A DNA stretch of 64,000 nucleotides from Zhihengliuella sp. ISTPL4 (lineage in GTDB: Bacteria > Actinomycetota > Actinomycetes > Actinomycetales > Microbacteriaceae). Where the stretch lies: positions 3,006,727-3,070,726 of the forward strand of contig NZ_CP025422.1 of assembly GCF_002848265.1 (NCBI RefSeq), in the 5' to 3' direction. The translations under genes and the position numbers were made by a program. A model generated the notes under the pieces. The model saw only the letters and a program-made list of their open reading frames with translations, ran no database searches and had not been told where the DNA came from. Shown one piece after another: positions 29,867 through 37,962 of the stretch. Numbering within the stretch: position 1 is the first letter of the stretch; each line of letters starts with the position of its first letter.

Positions 29867-31389
29867 CCGTCACCCACCACGTCCGCGTGCACGCCAGCTC
29901 CGAGAACCTCGTCCGCGAGGACCAGCTCGCCTGGAAGATCGCCGAGGTCGCGGCCGACCAGGTCGAGGTCGAGCAGCCCGTCGTCGACATGATCATCAAC
30001 CGCATCATCGACAACGCGTCGGTCGCCGCGGCCTCCCTCACCCGCGCGCCGATCGTCGCAGCCCGCGCGCAGGCGTTCAGCCACCCCGTCTCGACGGGCG
30101 GGGCCGGCGCCAACCTGTTCGGCACCCCACTCGACCGTCGCACCAGCCCGGAGTGGGCGGCCTGGGCCAACGGCGTGGCCGTGCGCGAGCTCGACTACCA
30201 CGACACCTTCCTCGCGGCGGAGTACTCGCATCCGGGCGACAACATCCCGCCGATCCTCGCCGTCGCGCAGCACACCGGCAAAGACGGCCGGGCGCTCGTG
30301 CGCGGCATCGCCACGGGCTACGAGATCCAGATGGACCTCGTGCGCGCGATCTGCCTGCACAAACACAAGATCGATCACGTCGCGCACCTCGGCCCGTCCG
30401 CCGCCGCCGGCATCGGCACGCTCCTCGGCCTCGGCGTCGAGACGATCTACCAGGCCGTCGGCCAGGCGCTGCACACCACGACCGCCACGCGCCAGAGCCG
30501 CAAGGGCGAGATCTCCACGTGGAAGGCACACGCCCCGGCCTTCGCCGGGAAGATGGCCGTCGAGGCGGTCGACCGGGCGATGCGCGGCCAGACGAGCCCC
30601 GCGCCGATCTACGAAGGCGAGGACGGCGTGATCGCCTGGATGCTCGACGGCAAGGACGCGGCCTACGAGGTGCCGCTGCCCGCGGCCGGCGAGGCCAAGC
30701 GCGCGATCCTCGACTCGTACACCAAGGAGCACTCCGCGGAGTACCAGGCGCAGGCGTGGATCGACCTCGCCCGTAAGCTCGGCACGACGAACCCGGCCCT
30801 CCGCGACGCCGCGAACATCGCGTCGATCGTGCTGCACACCAGCCACCACACGCACTACGTGATCGGTTCGGGCGCGAACGACCCGCAGAAGTACGACCCG
30901 ACGGCTTCCCGGGAGACCCTCGACCACTCCATCCCGTACATCTTCGCGGTGGCGCTGCAGGACGGCGGCTGGCACCACGTCGACTCCTACACCCCGGAGC
31001 GTGCCGGGCGACCCGACACGGTCGCCCTGTGGCACAAGATCACCACGGCCGAGGACGCGGAATGGACCCGCCGCTATCACTCGGAGGACCCGGACGAGAA
31101 GGCCTTCGGGGGCCACGTCGAGATCCGCCTCACCGACGGCTCGACCGTGGTGGACGAGATCGCCGTGGCCGACGCCCACCCGCTCGGCGCCCGTCCGTTC
31201 GCGCGGGAGAACTACATCGCCAAGTTCCGGCTGCTTGCGGAGCCCGTGCTCGAGCCCGCCGAGATCGAGCGGTTCCTCGAGCTCGTGCAGCGCCTGCCCG
31301 AGCTCTCCGCCGCCGAGGTCGCCGAGCTCTCGATCGTCGCGAAGCCCGGTCTGCTCGACGACGCCGACGCCCCGGCGGGTCTGTTCTGA
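29863..31389 (+). CDS. prpD: 2-Methylcitrate dehydratase PrpD
   Basis: The protein has 508 residues, the length of full PrpD. Visible family segments are '[26 protein letters not shown]', '[21 protein letters not shown]', '[28 protein letters not shown]' and the C-terminal '[14 protein letters not shown]'. It dehydrates 2-methylcitrate to 2-methylaconitate in the methylcitrate cycle that disposes of propionyl-CoA. It is coupled to the gntR stop and followed by prpB and prpC, so all three dedicated enzymes are present; the aconitase-type hydration step must be encoded elsewhere. Confidence 0.95.
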   Translation: MTVTHHVRVHASSENLVREDQLAWKIAEVAADQVEVEQPVVDMIINRIIDNASVAAASLTRAPIVAARAQAFSHPVSTGGAGANLFGTPLDRRTSPEWAAWANGVAVRELDYHDTFLAAEYSHPGDNIPPILAVAQHTGKDGRALVRGIATGYEIQMDLVRAICLHKHKIDHVAHLGPSAAAGIGTLLGLGVETIYQAVGQALHTTTATRQSRKGEISTWKAHAPAFAGKMAVEAVDRAMRGQTSPAPIYEGEDGVIAWMLDGKDAAYEVPLPAAGEAKRAILDSYTKEHSAEYQAQAWIDLARKLGTTNPALRDAANIASIVLHTSHHTHYVIGSGANDPQKYDPTASRETLDHSIPYIFAVALQDGGWHHVDSYTPERAGRPDTVALWHKITTAEDAEWTRRYHSEDPDEKAFGGHVEIRLTDGSTVVDEIAVADAHPLGARPFARENYIAKFRLLAEPVLEPAEIERFLELVQRLPELSAAEVAELSIVAKPGLLDDADAPAGLF

Positions 31390-31394
31390 TGCCC

Positions 31395-31461
31395 TTCGAC
31401 AGGCTCAGGGACCCAGGCCGCTGGGTTGCTGAGCCCACTTTGGGTTGCTGAGCTCGTCGAA
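31395..31461. repeat. TTCGACAGGCTCAGGG inverted-repeat element between prpD and prpB
   Basis: TTCGACAGGCTCAGGGACCCA (31395-31415, shown here only by its ends TTCGAC and ACCCA) pairs imperfectly with a reverse copy at 31441-31461 that ends GTCGAA; a third partial copy of the GGGTTGCTGAG part lies at 31423-31433. The whole can fold as one hairpin. It lies 5 bp after the prpD stop inside the operon, so it may act as an RNA stability or attenuation element. A half-element of the same sequence occurs inside rocD (56982-57003). Confidence 0.6.
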
Positions 31462-31484
31462 GCACGATCACGAAGGAGCAACTG

Positions 31485-32387
31485 ATGCTGTACTCCACCA
31501 CGACGCCCGCCGAGAAGCGGCGCCTGTTCCGGGAGCGGCTCGCCTCCGGGGAGCTGCTCCGGTTCCCCGGCGCGTTCAACCCGCTGAGCGCCCGGCTCAT
31601 CGAGGAGAAGGGGTTCGAGGGCGTCTACATCTCGGGCGCCGTGCTCTCCGCGGACCTCGGGCTGCCGGACATCGGCCTCACCACGCTGACCGAGGTCGCC
31701 GGGCGCGCGAAGCAGATCGCCCGCATGACCGAGCTGCCCGCGATCGTCGACGCCGACACCGGCTTCGGCGAGCCGATGAACGTCGCCCGGACGATCCAGG
31801 AGCTCGAGGACGCCGGTCTCGCCGGCACCCACATCGAGGACCAGATCAACCCGAAGCGCTGCGGCCATCTCGACGGCAAGGCCGTGGTGGACGAGGACAC
31901 GGCGATCAAGCGCATCCGGGCCGCCGCCGACGCCCGCCGCGACGAGAACTTCCTGATCATGGCGCGCACCGACATCCGCGCGATCGAGGGGCTGGACGCC
32001 GCGATCGATCGGGCCAAGGCGCTCGTCGATGCCGGGGCCGACGCGATCTTCCCCGAGGCGATGCGCACGATCGGCGAGTTCGAGGCCATGGCCGAGGCGC
32101 TGGACGTGCCGATCCTGGCGAACATGACCGAGTTCGGCAAGAGCGAGCTGTTCTCCGTCGACGCTCTCCGCGACGCCGGGGTGCGCATGGTCATCTGGCC
32201 GGTGTCGCTGTTGCGGATGGCGATGGGGGCGGCGGGCCGTGCGCTCGATACGCTGAACGACGAGGGGCACCTGACCTCGAAGCTCGGCGAGATGCAGCAC
32301 CGCGCCGACCTCTACGAGCTGATCGACTACGAGTCGTACAACCGTTTCGACTCCGGCGTCTTCAACTTCACCGTTACGAAGGAGTGA
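31485..32387 (+). CDS. prpB: Methylisocitrate lyase PrpB
   Basis: The 300-residue TIM-barrel protein belongs to the isocitrate lyase/PEP mutase family. The signature loop is 'PKRCGHLDGK' with catalytic Cys126; 'DADTGFGEP' binds Mg2+ and 'MARTDIRAIEGLDAAIDRAKALVDAGADAIFPEAM' follows. It cleaves 2-methylisocitrate to pyruvate and succinate. GAAGGAG precedes the ATG at a normal distance. It ends two bases before prpC, with the prpC ribosome site embedded in its last codons. Confidence 0.95.
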   Translation: MLYSTTTPAEKRRLFRERLASGELLRFPGAFNPLSARLIEEKGFEGVYISGAVLSADLGLPDIGLTTLTEVAGRAKQIARMTELPAIVDADTGFGEPMNVARTIQELEDAGLAGTHIEDQINPKRCGHLDGKAVVDEDTAIKRIRAAADARRDENFLIMARTDIRAIEGLDAAIDRAKALVDAGADAIFPEAMRTIGEFEAMAEALDVPILANMTEFGKSELFSVDALRDAGVRMVIWPVSLLRMAMGAAGRALDTLNDEGHLTSKLGEMQHRADLYELIDYESYNRFDSGVFNFTVTKE

Positions 32388-32389
32388 CC

Positions 32390-33523
32390 ATGACCGAGCC
32401 GGACATCAAGAAGGGCCTCGCGGGGGTCGTCGTCGACACGACCGCGATCTCGAAGGTCAACCCCGAGACGAACAGCCTGCTCTACCGCGGCTACCCCGTG
32501 CAGGAACTCGCCGACACACAGTCCTTCGAGGCGGTGGCGTATCTGCTGTGGCACGGCGAGCTGCCGACGGGCGACGAGCTCGCCGCGTTCCGGCTGGAGG
32601 AGCGGAAGCACCGGGCCCTGGCCGACAACGTCAAGGCTGCGATCGACCTCGTGCCCCTCGAGGCGCATCCGATGGACGAGGTGCGCACGGCCGTGAGTCT
32701 CATCGGCGCCTCCGACCCCGAGGCCGGCGGCTCGGTGCTCGACGCCGGGGGCAGCCCCGAGCAGAACCTGGCACGCAGCATCCGCCTGTTCGCCGCGCTG
32801 CCGGCGATCGTCGCCTACGGCCAGCGTCGCCGTCGCGGCCAGGAGCTCATCGCTCCGCGCGACGACCTCGACTACTCGGCGAACTTCCTCTGGATGACCT
32901 TCGGGGAGGACGCCGACCCGGTCGTGGTCGACGCCTTCAACCGGTCGATGATCCTCTACGCCGAGCACTCCTTCAACGCCTCGACGTTCACCGCGCGGGT
33001 CATCACCTCGACGCTCAGCGACATCTATTCGGCCGTGGTCGGCGCCATCGGCGCGCTCAAGGGCCCTCTGCACGGCGGAGCGAACGAAGCTGTGCTGCAC
33101 ATCTTCACCGAGATCGGATCGGCGGACGCCGTCGAGGCCTGGCTCGACAAGGCCCTCGCCGAGAAACGCAAGATCATGGGCTTCGGGCACCGCGTCTACA
33201 AGAACGGCGACTCCCGCGTGCCGACGATGAAGGCGGCGCTGGACACGCTCGTCGCGCACTACGGCCGCGAGGACGTCGCCGCGCTGTACGACGCGCTGGA
33301 GTCGCAGTTCGTCGAGCGCAAGGGCATCCACCCGAACCTCGACTACCCCTCCGGTCCCGCGTACAGCCTCATCGGCTTCGACACGCTCACCTTCACGCCG
33401 CTGTTCGTCGCGGCGAGGGTGACGGGGTGGACGGCCCATGTCATCGAGCAGGCCGGCGCGAACGCCCTGATCCGTCCGCTGTCGCACTACGACGGCCCCG
33501 ACGAGCGGCACGTGGCGGGCTGA
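32390..33523 (+). CDS. prpC: 2-Methylcitrate synthase PrpC
   Basis: The protein has 377 residues, the short citrate-synthase type used for propionyl-CoA. The catalytic residues are in 'GPLHGGANE' (His228), 'GFGHRVYK' (His267) and 'HPNLDYPSG' (Asp). It condenses propionyl-CoA with oxaloacetate to 2-methylcitrate. Citrate synthase activity is an alternative, but the position directly after prpD and prpB settles the main role. Transcription probably ends at the hairpin starting eight bases after its stop. Confidence 0.95.
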   Translation: MTEPDIKKGLAGVVVDTTAISKVNPETNSLLYRGYPVQELADTQSFEAVAYLLWHGELPTGDELAAFRLEERKHRALADNVKAAIDLVPLEAHPMDEVRTAVSLIGASDPEAGGSVLDAGGSPEQNLARSIRLFAALPAIVAYGQRRRRGQELIAPRDDLDYSANFLWMTFGEDADPVVVDAFNRSMILYAEHSFNASTFTARVITSTLSDIYSAVVGAIGALKGPLHGGANEAVLHIFTEIGSADAVEAWLDKALAEKRKIMGFGHRVYKNGDSRVPTMKAALDTLVAHYGREDVAALYDALESQFVERKGIHPNLDYPSGPAYSLIGFDTLTFTPLFVAARVTGWTAHVIEQAGANALIRPLSHYDGPDERHVAG

Positions 33524-33530
33524 CCCTCCG

Positions 33531-33589
33531 TTCGAATCGCCTGAATGGCTCCATCTCACCGAGGGATGGAGCCATTCGCGCGATTCGGA
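33531..33589. repeat. 59-bp dispersed repeat, copy A, forming a long hairpin after prpC
   Basis: TTCGAATCGC ... GCGATTCGGA are the ends. Inside, GAATGGCTCCATC (33543-33555) and GATGGAGCCATTC (33565-33577) are perfectly complementary, so the element folds into a stem of about 23 bp with one two-base internal bulge. It probably serves as the prp operon terminator although no T-run follows. It aligns without gaps to the elements at 37585 and 41537. Confidence 0.65.
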
Positions 33590-33692
33590 GCAGTAGCGTG
33601 CCGACGGCCCCCGGGTCAAGCGGATGCGGCGGATTCCCGGGAGGAGTAAACCGGATCCGGGACGACAGCATGTCCCGCGAGAAGGAGGCCCC

Positions 33693-35168
33693 ATGTCCGC
33701 GTCCGACGTCACCGTCAAGGAGGTCCGGTCGCTCGTCCCCGCGCGCATGGACCGGCTCCCCTGGTCGCGCTTCCACTGGATGATCGTCGTCGGGCTCGGA
33801 TTCTCCTGGATCCTGGACGGCCTCGAGGTGCAGATCGTGGCGGCCAACGGCTACGCGCAGACACTGGGGATGGGCCCGGCCGAGGTCGGTCTCGCCGGCA
33901 CCTGCTACCTGCTGGGCCAGGTCTTCGGCGCCCTCGTGTTCGGTCGCCTCGCCGACCGCCTCGGCCGCAAGAACCTCTTCCTGCTCTCGCTTGCGGTGTA
34001 CCTCGTGGGGTCCGCCGTCGCCGGGCTCGCGTTCGCCCCCTGGTTCTTCTACATCTGGCGCTTCGTCGCCGGCGCGGGCATCGGCGGGGAGTACGCGGCC
34101 ATCAACTCGGCCATCGACGAGATCATCCCCGCGAAATACCGCGGTCGGGTCGACATCGCCATCAACGGCACCTACTGGGGCGGTGCGGCGCTCGGTGCCG
34201 TGGCCAACATGTTCTTCCTCAACACCGACATCCTCCCCGCCGACATCGGCTGGCGGCTGAGCTTCTTCGTCGGCCCGATCCTCGGCATCCTCATCATCTG
34301 GCTGCGGCGGCACATCCCGGAGAGCCCCCGCTGGCAGATGACGCACGGGCGTGAGGAGGAGGCGGAGCGCAACGTCGACGGGATCGAGGAGCGCATCCGC
34401 AAGGAGGGCAAGACGATCGAGCCCGTCGACGAGAGCAAGGCCATCACGGTCAAGGAGTACGGCAGCGTCCCGTTCCTCGTGATCGCGAAGGTGCTGTTCA
34501 AGAAGTACCCGCGCCGCACGCTGGTCGGCATCACGATGATGGTGACGCAGTCCTTCCTCTACAACGCGATCTTCTTCACCTACGCGCTCGTGCTGGAGAA
34601 CTTCTACGACACCCCGCCGGCGTCCGCGTCGCAGTACTTCATCGTCTTCGCGGTCGGCAACCTCGCCGGCGCCCTGATCCTCGGCCACTTCTTCGACACG
34701 TGGGGTCGCCGGCGGATGCTCTTCGGCACGTACGTGCTCGCCGGGCTCATCCTCCTCGTCAGCGCGTTCCTCTTCAACGCGGGCGTGCTGAACGCCGGCA
34801 CGCATACGGCGTTCTGGTGCGCGTCGTTCTTCTTCGCCTCGGCCGGGGCATCCGCGGCGTACCTGACGGTGAGCGAGATCTTCCCGCTCGAACTGCGCAG
34901 CCAGGTGATCTCGTACGTGTTCTCGATCGGGCAGCTCGTCGGCGCCGTCGCTCCGGTGCTCTACGGTGCGCTGATCGGCGCGAGCGCCGAGTCCGGTGAC
35001 CGCGGTCCGCTGTTCTGGGGGTACGTGCTCGGCGCGGCGATCATGATGTTCGGCGGGGTCGTGTGCGGCATCTTCGGGGTGAGCGCCGCCGGCAAGTCGC
35101 TGGAGGACATCGCCGATCCGCTCTCCCTCGTGGAACCCGCGAACAAGGGCGTCACTCCCGGCTCCTGA
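33693..35168 (+). CDS. MFS metabolite transporter (sugar-porter-like)
   Basis: This 491-residue protein has twelve predicted membrane helices. The MFS loop 2-3 motif is 'GRLADRLGRKNLF', and 'RFVAGAGIGGEYAAINSAIDEIIPAKYRGR' in helices 4-5 is typical of the sugar/metabolite:H+ symporter group that also contains niacin and aromatic-acid carriers. A cytoplasmic acidic/basic linker (about 215-250) joins the halves. GAAGGAG lies six bases before the ATG at 33693. Its position after the prp genes suggests a carboxylate substrate, but a terminator-like hairpin separates them, so this is weak evidence. Confidence 0.88.
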   Translation: MSASDVTVKEVRSLVPARMDRLPWSRFHWMIVVGLGFSWILDGLEVQIVAANGYAQTLGMGPAEVGLAGTCYLLGQVFGALVFGRLADRLGRKNLFLLSLAVYLVGSAVAGLAFAPWFFYIWRFVAGAGIGGEYAAINSAIDEIIPAKYRGRVDIAINGTYWGGAALGAVANMFFLNTDILPADIGWRLSFFVGPILGILIIWLRRHIPESPRWQMTHGREEEAERNVDGIEERIRKEGKTIEPVDESKAITVKEYGSVPFLVIAKVLFKKYPRRTLVGITMMVTQSFLYNAIFFTYALVLENFYDTPPASASQYFIVFAVGNLAGALILGHFFDTWGRRRMLFGTYVLAGLILLVSAFLFNAGVLNAGTHTAFWCASFFFASAGASAAYLTVSEIFPLELRSQVISYVFSIGQLVGAVAPVLYGALIGASAESGDRGPLFWGYVLGAAIMMFGGVVCGIFGVSAAGKSLEDIADPLSLVEPANKGVTPGS

Positions 35169-35216
35169 GCGCAGGTCGCGGATGCGCTCAGGAGTCGGTG
35201 GGTGGGCGAGGTGCGC

Positions 35217-35882
35217 TCAGGCGAGGGCCTCGAGCAGTGCGTTCGCGGTGGCGCCGGAGGACTGCGGGTTCTGACCGGTGATGAGCGCCCCGTCGACGAG
35301 CACGTGATCGCCCCACGGCTCGGTCACGACGACGGCCGCGCCCTGCGCCCGCAACGCGCTCTCCAGGAGGAACGGAGCCCGGTCGGCGAGACCGCCCTGT
35401 CGTTCCTCCTCGTCGGAGAACGCGGTGAGGCGACGGCCCGCGACCACCGGCTCTCCGGACGCGGTGCGGGCCGGAAGGAGGGCGGCGAGTCCGTGGCACA
35501 CGAGGGCCAGAGGACGCTCCGCGGTGAGGGTCGCCGAGACGAGGGCGGCCGAGTCCGCGTCGACGGCGAGGTCCTCCATCGGTCCGTGGCCACCGGGATA
35601 GAACACGGCGTCGTACGCGGCCACATCCACGGCGGAGAGCACGAGCGGGGAGTCGAGCCCCGGGATGGCCGCGAGGGCTTCTGCGTCTCCATCGCGCAGA
35701 CTCGCGGGGTCAGCGACCGGGAGGCGGCCGCCGGGGGTCGCGATGTCGATGCGATGCCCCGCCGCGGTCAGCAGGCGGTAGGGCGTCAGCAGCTCTTCCG
35801 CCCAGAAGCCGGTGGGATGGGTGGTGCCGTCGGCGAGCGTCCAGGAGCGGGCCGCGGAGACGACGAACAGGATGGTGGACAT
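35217..35882 (-). CDS. DJ-1/PfpI (type 1 glutamine amidotransferase-like) protein
   Basis: The 221-residue protein has the DJ-1/PfpI fold with the nucleophile Cys in 'PLALVCHGLAALL' and the conserved 'FYPGGHGPMEDLA' loop. It resembles the HchA-like / chaperone-type subgroup acting on glyoxal-damaged molecules; the exact activity is not known. ATG 35882 is chosen because AGGAG lies five bases upstream; the frame extends 15 codons further without a ribosome site. It is divergent from a LysR gene 92 bp away, which probably controls it. Confidence 0.85.
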   Translation of the reverse strand: MSTILFVVSAARSWTLADGTTHPTGFWAEELLTPYRLLTAAGHRIDIATPGGRLPVADPASLRDGDAEALAAIPGLDSPLVLSAVDVAAYDAVFYPGGHGPMEDLAVDADSAALVSATLTAERPLALVCHGLAALLPARTASGEPVVAGRRLTAFSDEEERQGGLADRAPFLLESALRAQGAAVVVTEPWGDHVLVDGALITGQNPQSSGATANALLEALA

Positions 35883-35974
35883 GGAGACTCCTCTGGTGGG
35901 GTGAGACGCGGTCGCGGAAGCGATCATGGGGGAGAACGTCGACCATCGTCCCGTGCTTCCGATATGTTCGCGAT

Positions 35975-36871
35975 ATGAGCGATCGGAATATCGATGGGTT
36001 GCGGGATGTGTACCTCTGGCGGACCTTTCTCGCCGCGCACCGCTCGGGGTCGGTGTCGGCGGCCGCGCGCATGCTCGGACTCGCGCAGTCGAGCGTCACC
36101 GCACAGCTTCAGGCGTTGGAACGCACGGTCGGCGAACAGCTCTTCGAGCGCCATGCCCGCGGCATCCGTCCGACCGCTCGTGCGGACGAGTTCGCCGCGC
36201 GCGTGGCCGCACCGCTGGATGCGCTCGCCGCCGCGGTCGGGCGCTCTCCGGACGCGGCCGCACCCGCGGTGAGACTCGGAGGGGCGGCCGAGTTCCTGGA
36301 ACGCGTCGCCATGCCGGCGCTCGCTCCGCTGATCGCAGCCGGGATGCGCGTCACCGTGACGCCGGGGCTCGCGGAGGACCTGCTCGCAGCCCTCCGCGCG
36401 GGCAGCCTCGATCTCGTGGTCTCCGCCGTGCGGCCGCGCGGCCGCGCTCTGCTCGCCGCTCCGCTGTGCGACGAGGAGTTCATCCTCGTCGCCGCCCCCG
36501 ATCTCGTCGTTCCCGGGCGAGACCTCCGTCCCGACGCGCTCGCTCGTTCTCCGTTGCTGGCCTACGCCGCCGACGTCCCGATCCTCCGTCGGTATTGGCG
36601 GCATGTCTTCGGGACGCGGCTCGAGCGCGAACCGGCGCTGGTGATGCCGGATCTGCGCGGTGTGGCCCGGGCGACGGTGGCCGGCGCCGGTGTGACGGTG
36701 CTGCCGCGCTACCTGATCGCCGAGGAGCTGGCAGACGGCCGACTCGTCGCGCTGAAAGAGACGGACGACCCGCCGATCAACACGCTCTTCGCGGTGCGTC
36801 GGCCGGGTCCACTGACGCCGTCGGTCGGAGCCGTCGAGCGCGCGCTCCGGGTCGCCGCGTCCTCGCTCTGA
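35975..36871 (+). CDS. LysR-family transcriptional regulator
   Basis: The 298-residue protein has the LysR N-terminal helix-turn-helix 'FLAAHRSGSVSAAARMLGLAQSSVTAQLQALERTVGEQLFER' and a type 2 periplasmic-binding effector domain. TATGTT (35963-35968) ends six bases before the ATG, indicating a leaderless start. The short intergenic region holds AT-rich half-repeats (CGATATG twice) suited to LysR binding. It is divergent from the DJ-1/PfpI gene, the standard arrangement for a LysR regulator and its target. Confidence 0.9.
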   Translation: MSDRNIDGLRDVYLWRTFLAAHRSGSVSAAARMLGLAQSSVTAQLQALERTVGEQLFERHARGIRPTARADEFAARVAAPLDALAAAVGRSPDAAAPAVRLGGAAEFLERVAMPALAPLIAAGMRVTVTPGLAEDLLAALRAGSLDLVVSAVRPRGRALLAAPLCDEEFILVAAPDLVVPGRDLRPDALARSPLLAYAADVPILRRYWRHVFGTRLEREPALVMPDLRGVARATVAGAGVTVLPRYLIAEELADGRLVALKETDDPPINTLFAVRRPGPLTPSVGAVERALRVAASSL

Positions 36872-36896
36872 GCCGGACGCGGGTCCGACGGGCGGC

Positions 36897-37499
36897 CTAA
36901 CGGGCCAGCCAGTTCCGCAGGGAGCGCGTGACGAACGGCAGCACCCAGTACGTCATGATCGGCGTGAGCACGAGGGTGGTGATGAGCACCCGGAGCCACA
37001 GCGGCACGGCGTCCCATCCTGGCACCGGGCTCATGGCGTAGGTGAACGCGAGGTTCACGGGGAAGAAGCCGAGCCAGATGGAGACGGCCTGCTTCCACCG
37101 CGGCGGAGCAGGGGCGACGGTCACCGTGCTGGTGGAGCCGTCCGCCGCGACGACGGGGATCGAGCCCGTCGACGGTTCGTCGAACCAGCCCTCGATGCCC
37201 GAGCGGCGCTTGGAGCGCTCGCTGCGGACGAAGCCCTGGCCCATCGACAGCCACCAGGCGCGTTCGGCCGACTGCTCCCAGGCGGTGAGGGACTCCTCGC
37301 TCGCGAAGCGGTAGAGCATGTGCCACACCTGGGAGTCCTCGCCCGCACGCACCCAGCCCGAGCCGAGGAATCCCGGGTACTTCGTCGCGAGGTTCACGCC
37401 GGTCTGCACCCACGCGGTCGCCTCGGCGATGCGCTCCGGGTCGACCTCCCGGCGGATCGAGACGGTGACGGGTTCGGAGACGGGCGCGGATGCGGACAT
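36897..37499 (-). CDS. Antibiotic-biosynthesis-monooxygenase (ABM) domain fused to a two-helix membrane domain
   Basis: The 200-residue protein has an N-terminal ferredoxin-like ABM domain (about 10-100; 'VSIRREVDPERIAEATAWVQTG', 'GWVRAGEDSQVWHMLYRFASEESLTAWEQS') and, after a linker, two membrane helices near 140-160 and 170-190. The domain pair is typical of a small group of membrane-tethered ABM proteins whose function is unknown. It converges on the lysR gene with a 25-bp gap and has GAGGA upstream of the ATG. Confidence 0.8.
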   Translation of the reverse strand: MSASAPVSEPVTVSIRREVDPERIAEATAWVQTGVNLATKYPGFLGSGWVRAGEDSQVWHMLYRFASEESLTAWEQSAERAWWLSMGQGFVRSERSKRRSGIEGWFDEPSTGSIPVVAADGSTSTVTVAPAPPRWKQAVSIWLGFFPVNLAFTYAMSPVPGWDAVPLWLRVLITTLVLTPIMTYWVLPFVTRSLRNWLAR

Positions 37500-37584
37500 G
37501 GTGCGGTCCTCGGGGTGGGGCGTCGGGGTGCGGACGCGGGGTGGCGGCGCCAGGGTCGCGGCGCCTGGTCGATTCTAGTTCTCG

Positions 37585-37643
37585 TTCGAGTCGCGCGATC
37601 GGCTGCAGATCCGGGCCGTATGCCGCCATTCGCGCACTGTGCT
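37585..37643. repeat. 59-bp dispersed repeat, copy B
   Basis: Starts TTCGAGTCGCGCGAT, identical over 15 bases to copy C (41537), and contains GCCATTCGCG at the same offset (+40) as copy A (33531). Its right end has diverged (ACTGTGCT in place of GATTCGGA), so the terminal inverted repeat is lost in this copy. Confidence 0.55.
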
Positions 37644-37690
37644 CCATCCCCGGCCGAGAGGGAGCAAGGCAAGCGGTTTGAAGGAAGAGA

Positions 37691-37722
37691 AGACCCCCGC
37701 CGACCCGATTCGGCGGGGGTCT
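37691..37722 (-). terminator. Intrinsic terminator-like hairpin, orphan
   Basis: AGACCCCCGCCGA and TCGGCGGGGGTCT form a perfect 13-bp stem with a six-base loop. Read leftward the stem is followed by TCTCTTCCTT, a weak pyrimidine tract, so the orientation fits termination of a leftward transcript coming from 37723 upward. No gene lies there on the - strand, so it may end an unannotated small RNA or isolate mmsA from its surroundings. Confidence 0.6.
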
Positions 37723-37880
37723 CGGGAGCCAGAGTGCTCACCGTGCGCACGGGAGACGCGACTACCCGATCCGGTCTGAGTCTGTGCCGTGCATCTGCAG
37801 TTGTAATCGGCTCAGGTGGCCGGGCGGTGAACGGCGGGCGAACGGCACCGAGCGGCCGCCCGACCACCCGGCGAAGCCAG

Positions 37881-37900
37881 ATACAAGGACGTCCTCGTAT
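37881..37900. promoter_or_regulatory. 20-bp near-perfect palindrome upstream of mmsA
   Basis: ATACAAGGACGTCCTCGTAT has 9 of 10 bases paired in its two arms. It lies 17 bp before a -10-like TAAACT (37918-37923) and 62 bp before the mmsA start, overlapping where a -35 box would be. This is a good repressor site for the valine operon, for example for a TetR-type dimer. No regulator gene adjoins it. Confidence 0.6.
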
Positions 37901-37962
37901 TTTCACGGCCATCGGAGTAAACTCGCCGATGTGCCAAAGAGGGCACGGAGGGATGTCGCACA

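Larger units (their letters stand above)
37500..37962. other. 463-bp intergenic region with structured elements but no convincing gene
   Basis: No protein gene with supporting features was found here. The region contains the promoter side of the ABM gene, a 59-bp dispersed repeat (37585-37643), a strong hairpin (37691-37722) and a 20-bp palindrome (37881-37900) upstream of mmsA. A leftward reading frame opens across part of it, starting with an ATG at 37912, but it runs straight through the hairpin and has no ribosome site. The stretch 37723-37880 is unexplained. Confidence 0.5.

Noticed and set aside
37723..37880. Possible tRNA in the mmsA upstream gap, because of the terminator-like hairpin beside it
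   Set aside because: No acceptor stem, T-loop GTTC-like motif or CCA-adjacent pairing could be assembled on either strand.
37394..37912. Leftward reading frame starting with ATG 37912 in the gap upstream of mmsA
   Set aside because: It passes through the strong hairpin at 37691-37722 and into the ABM gene region, has no ribosome site, and resembles no family I recognise.
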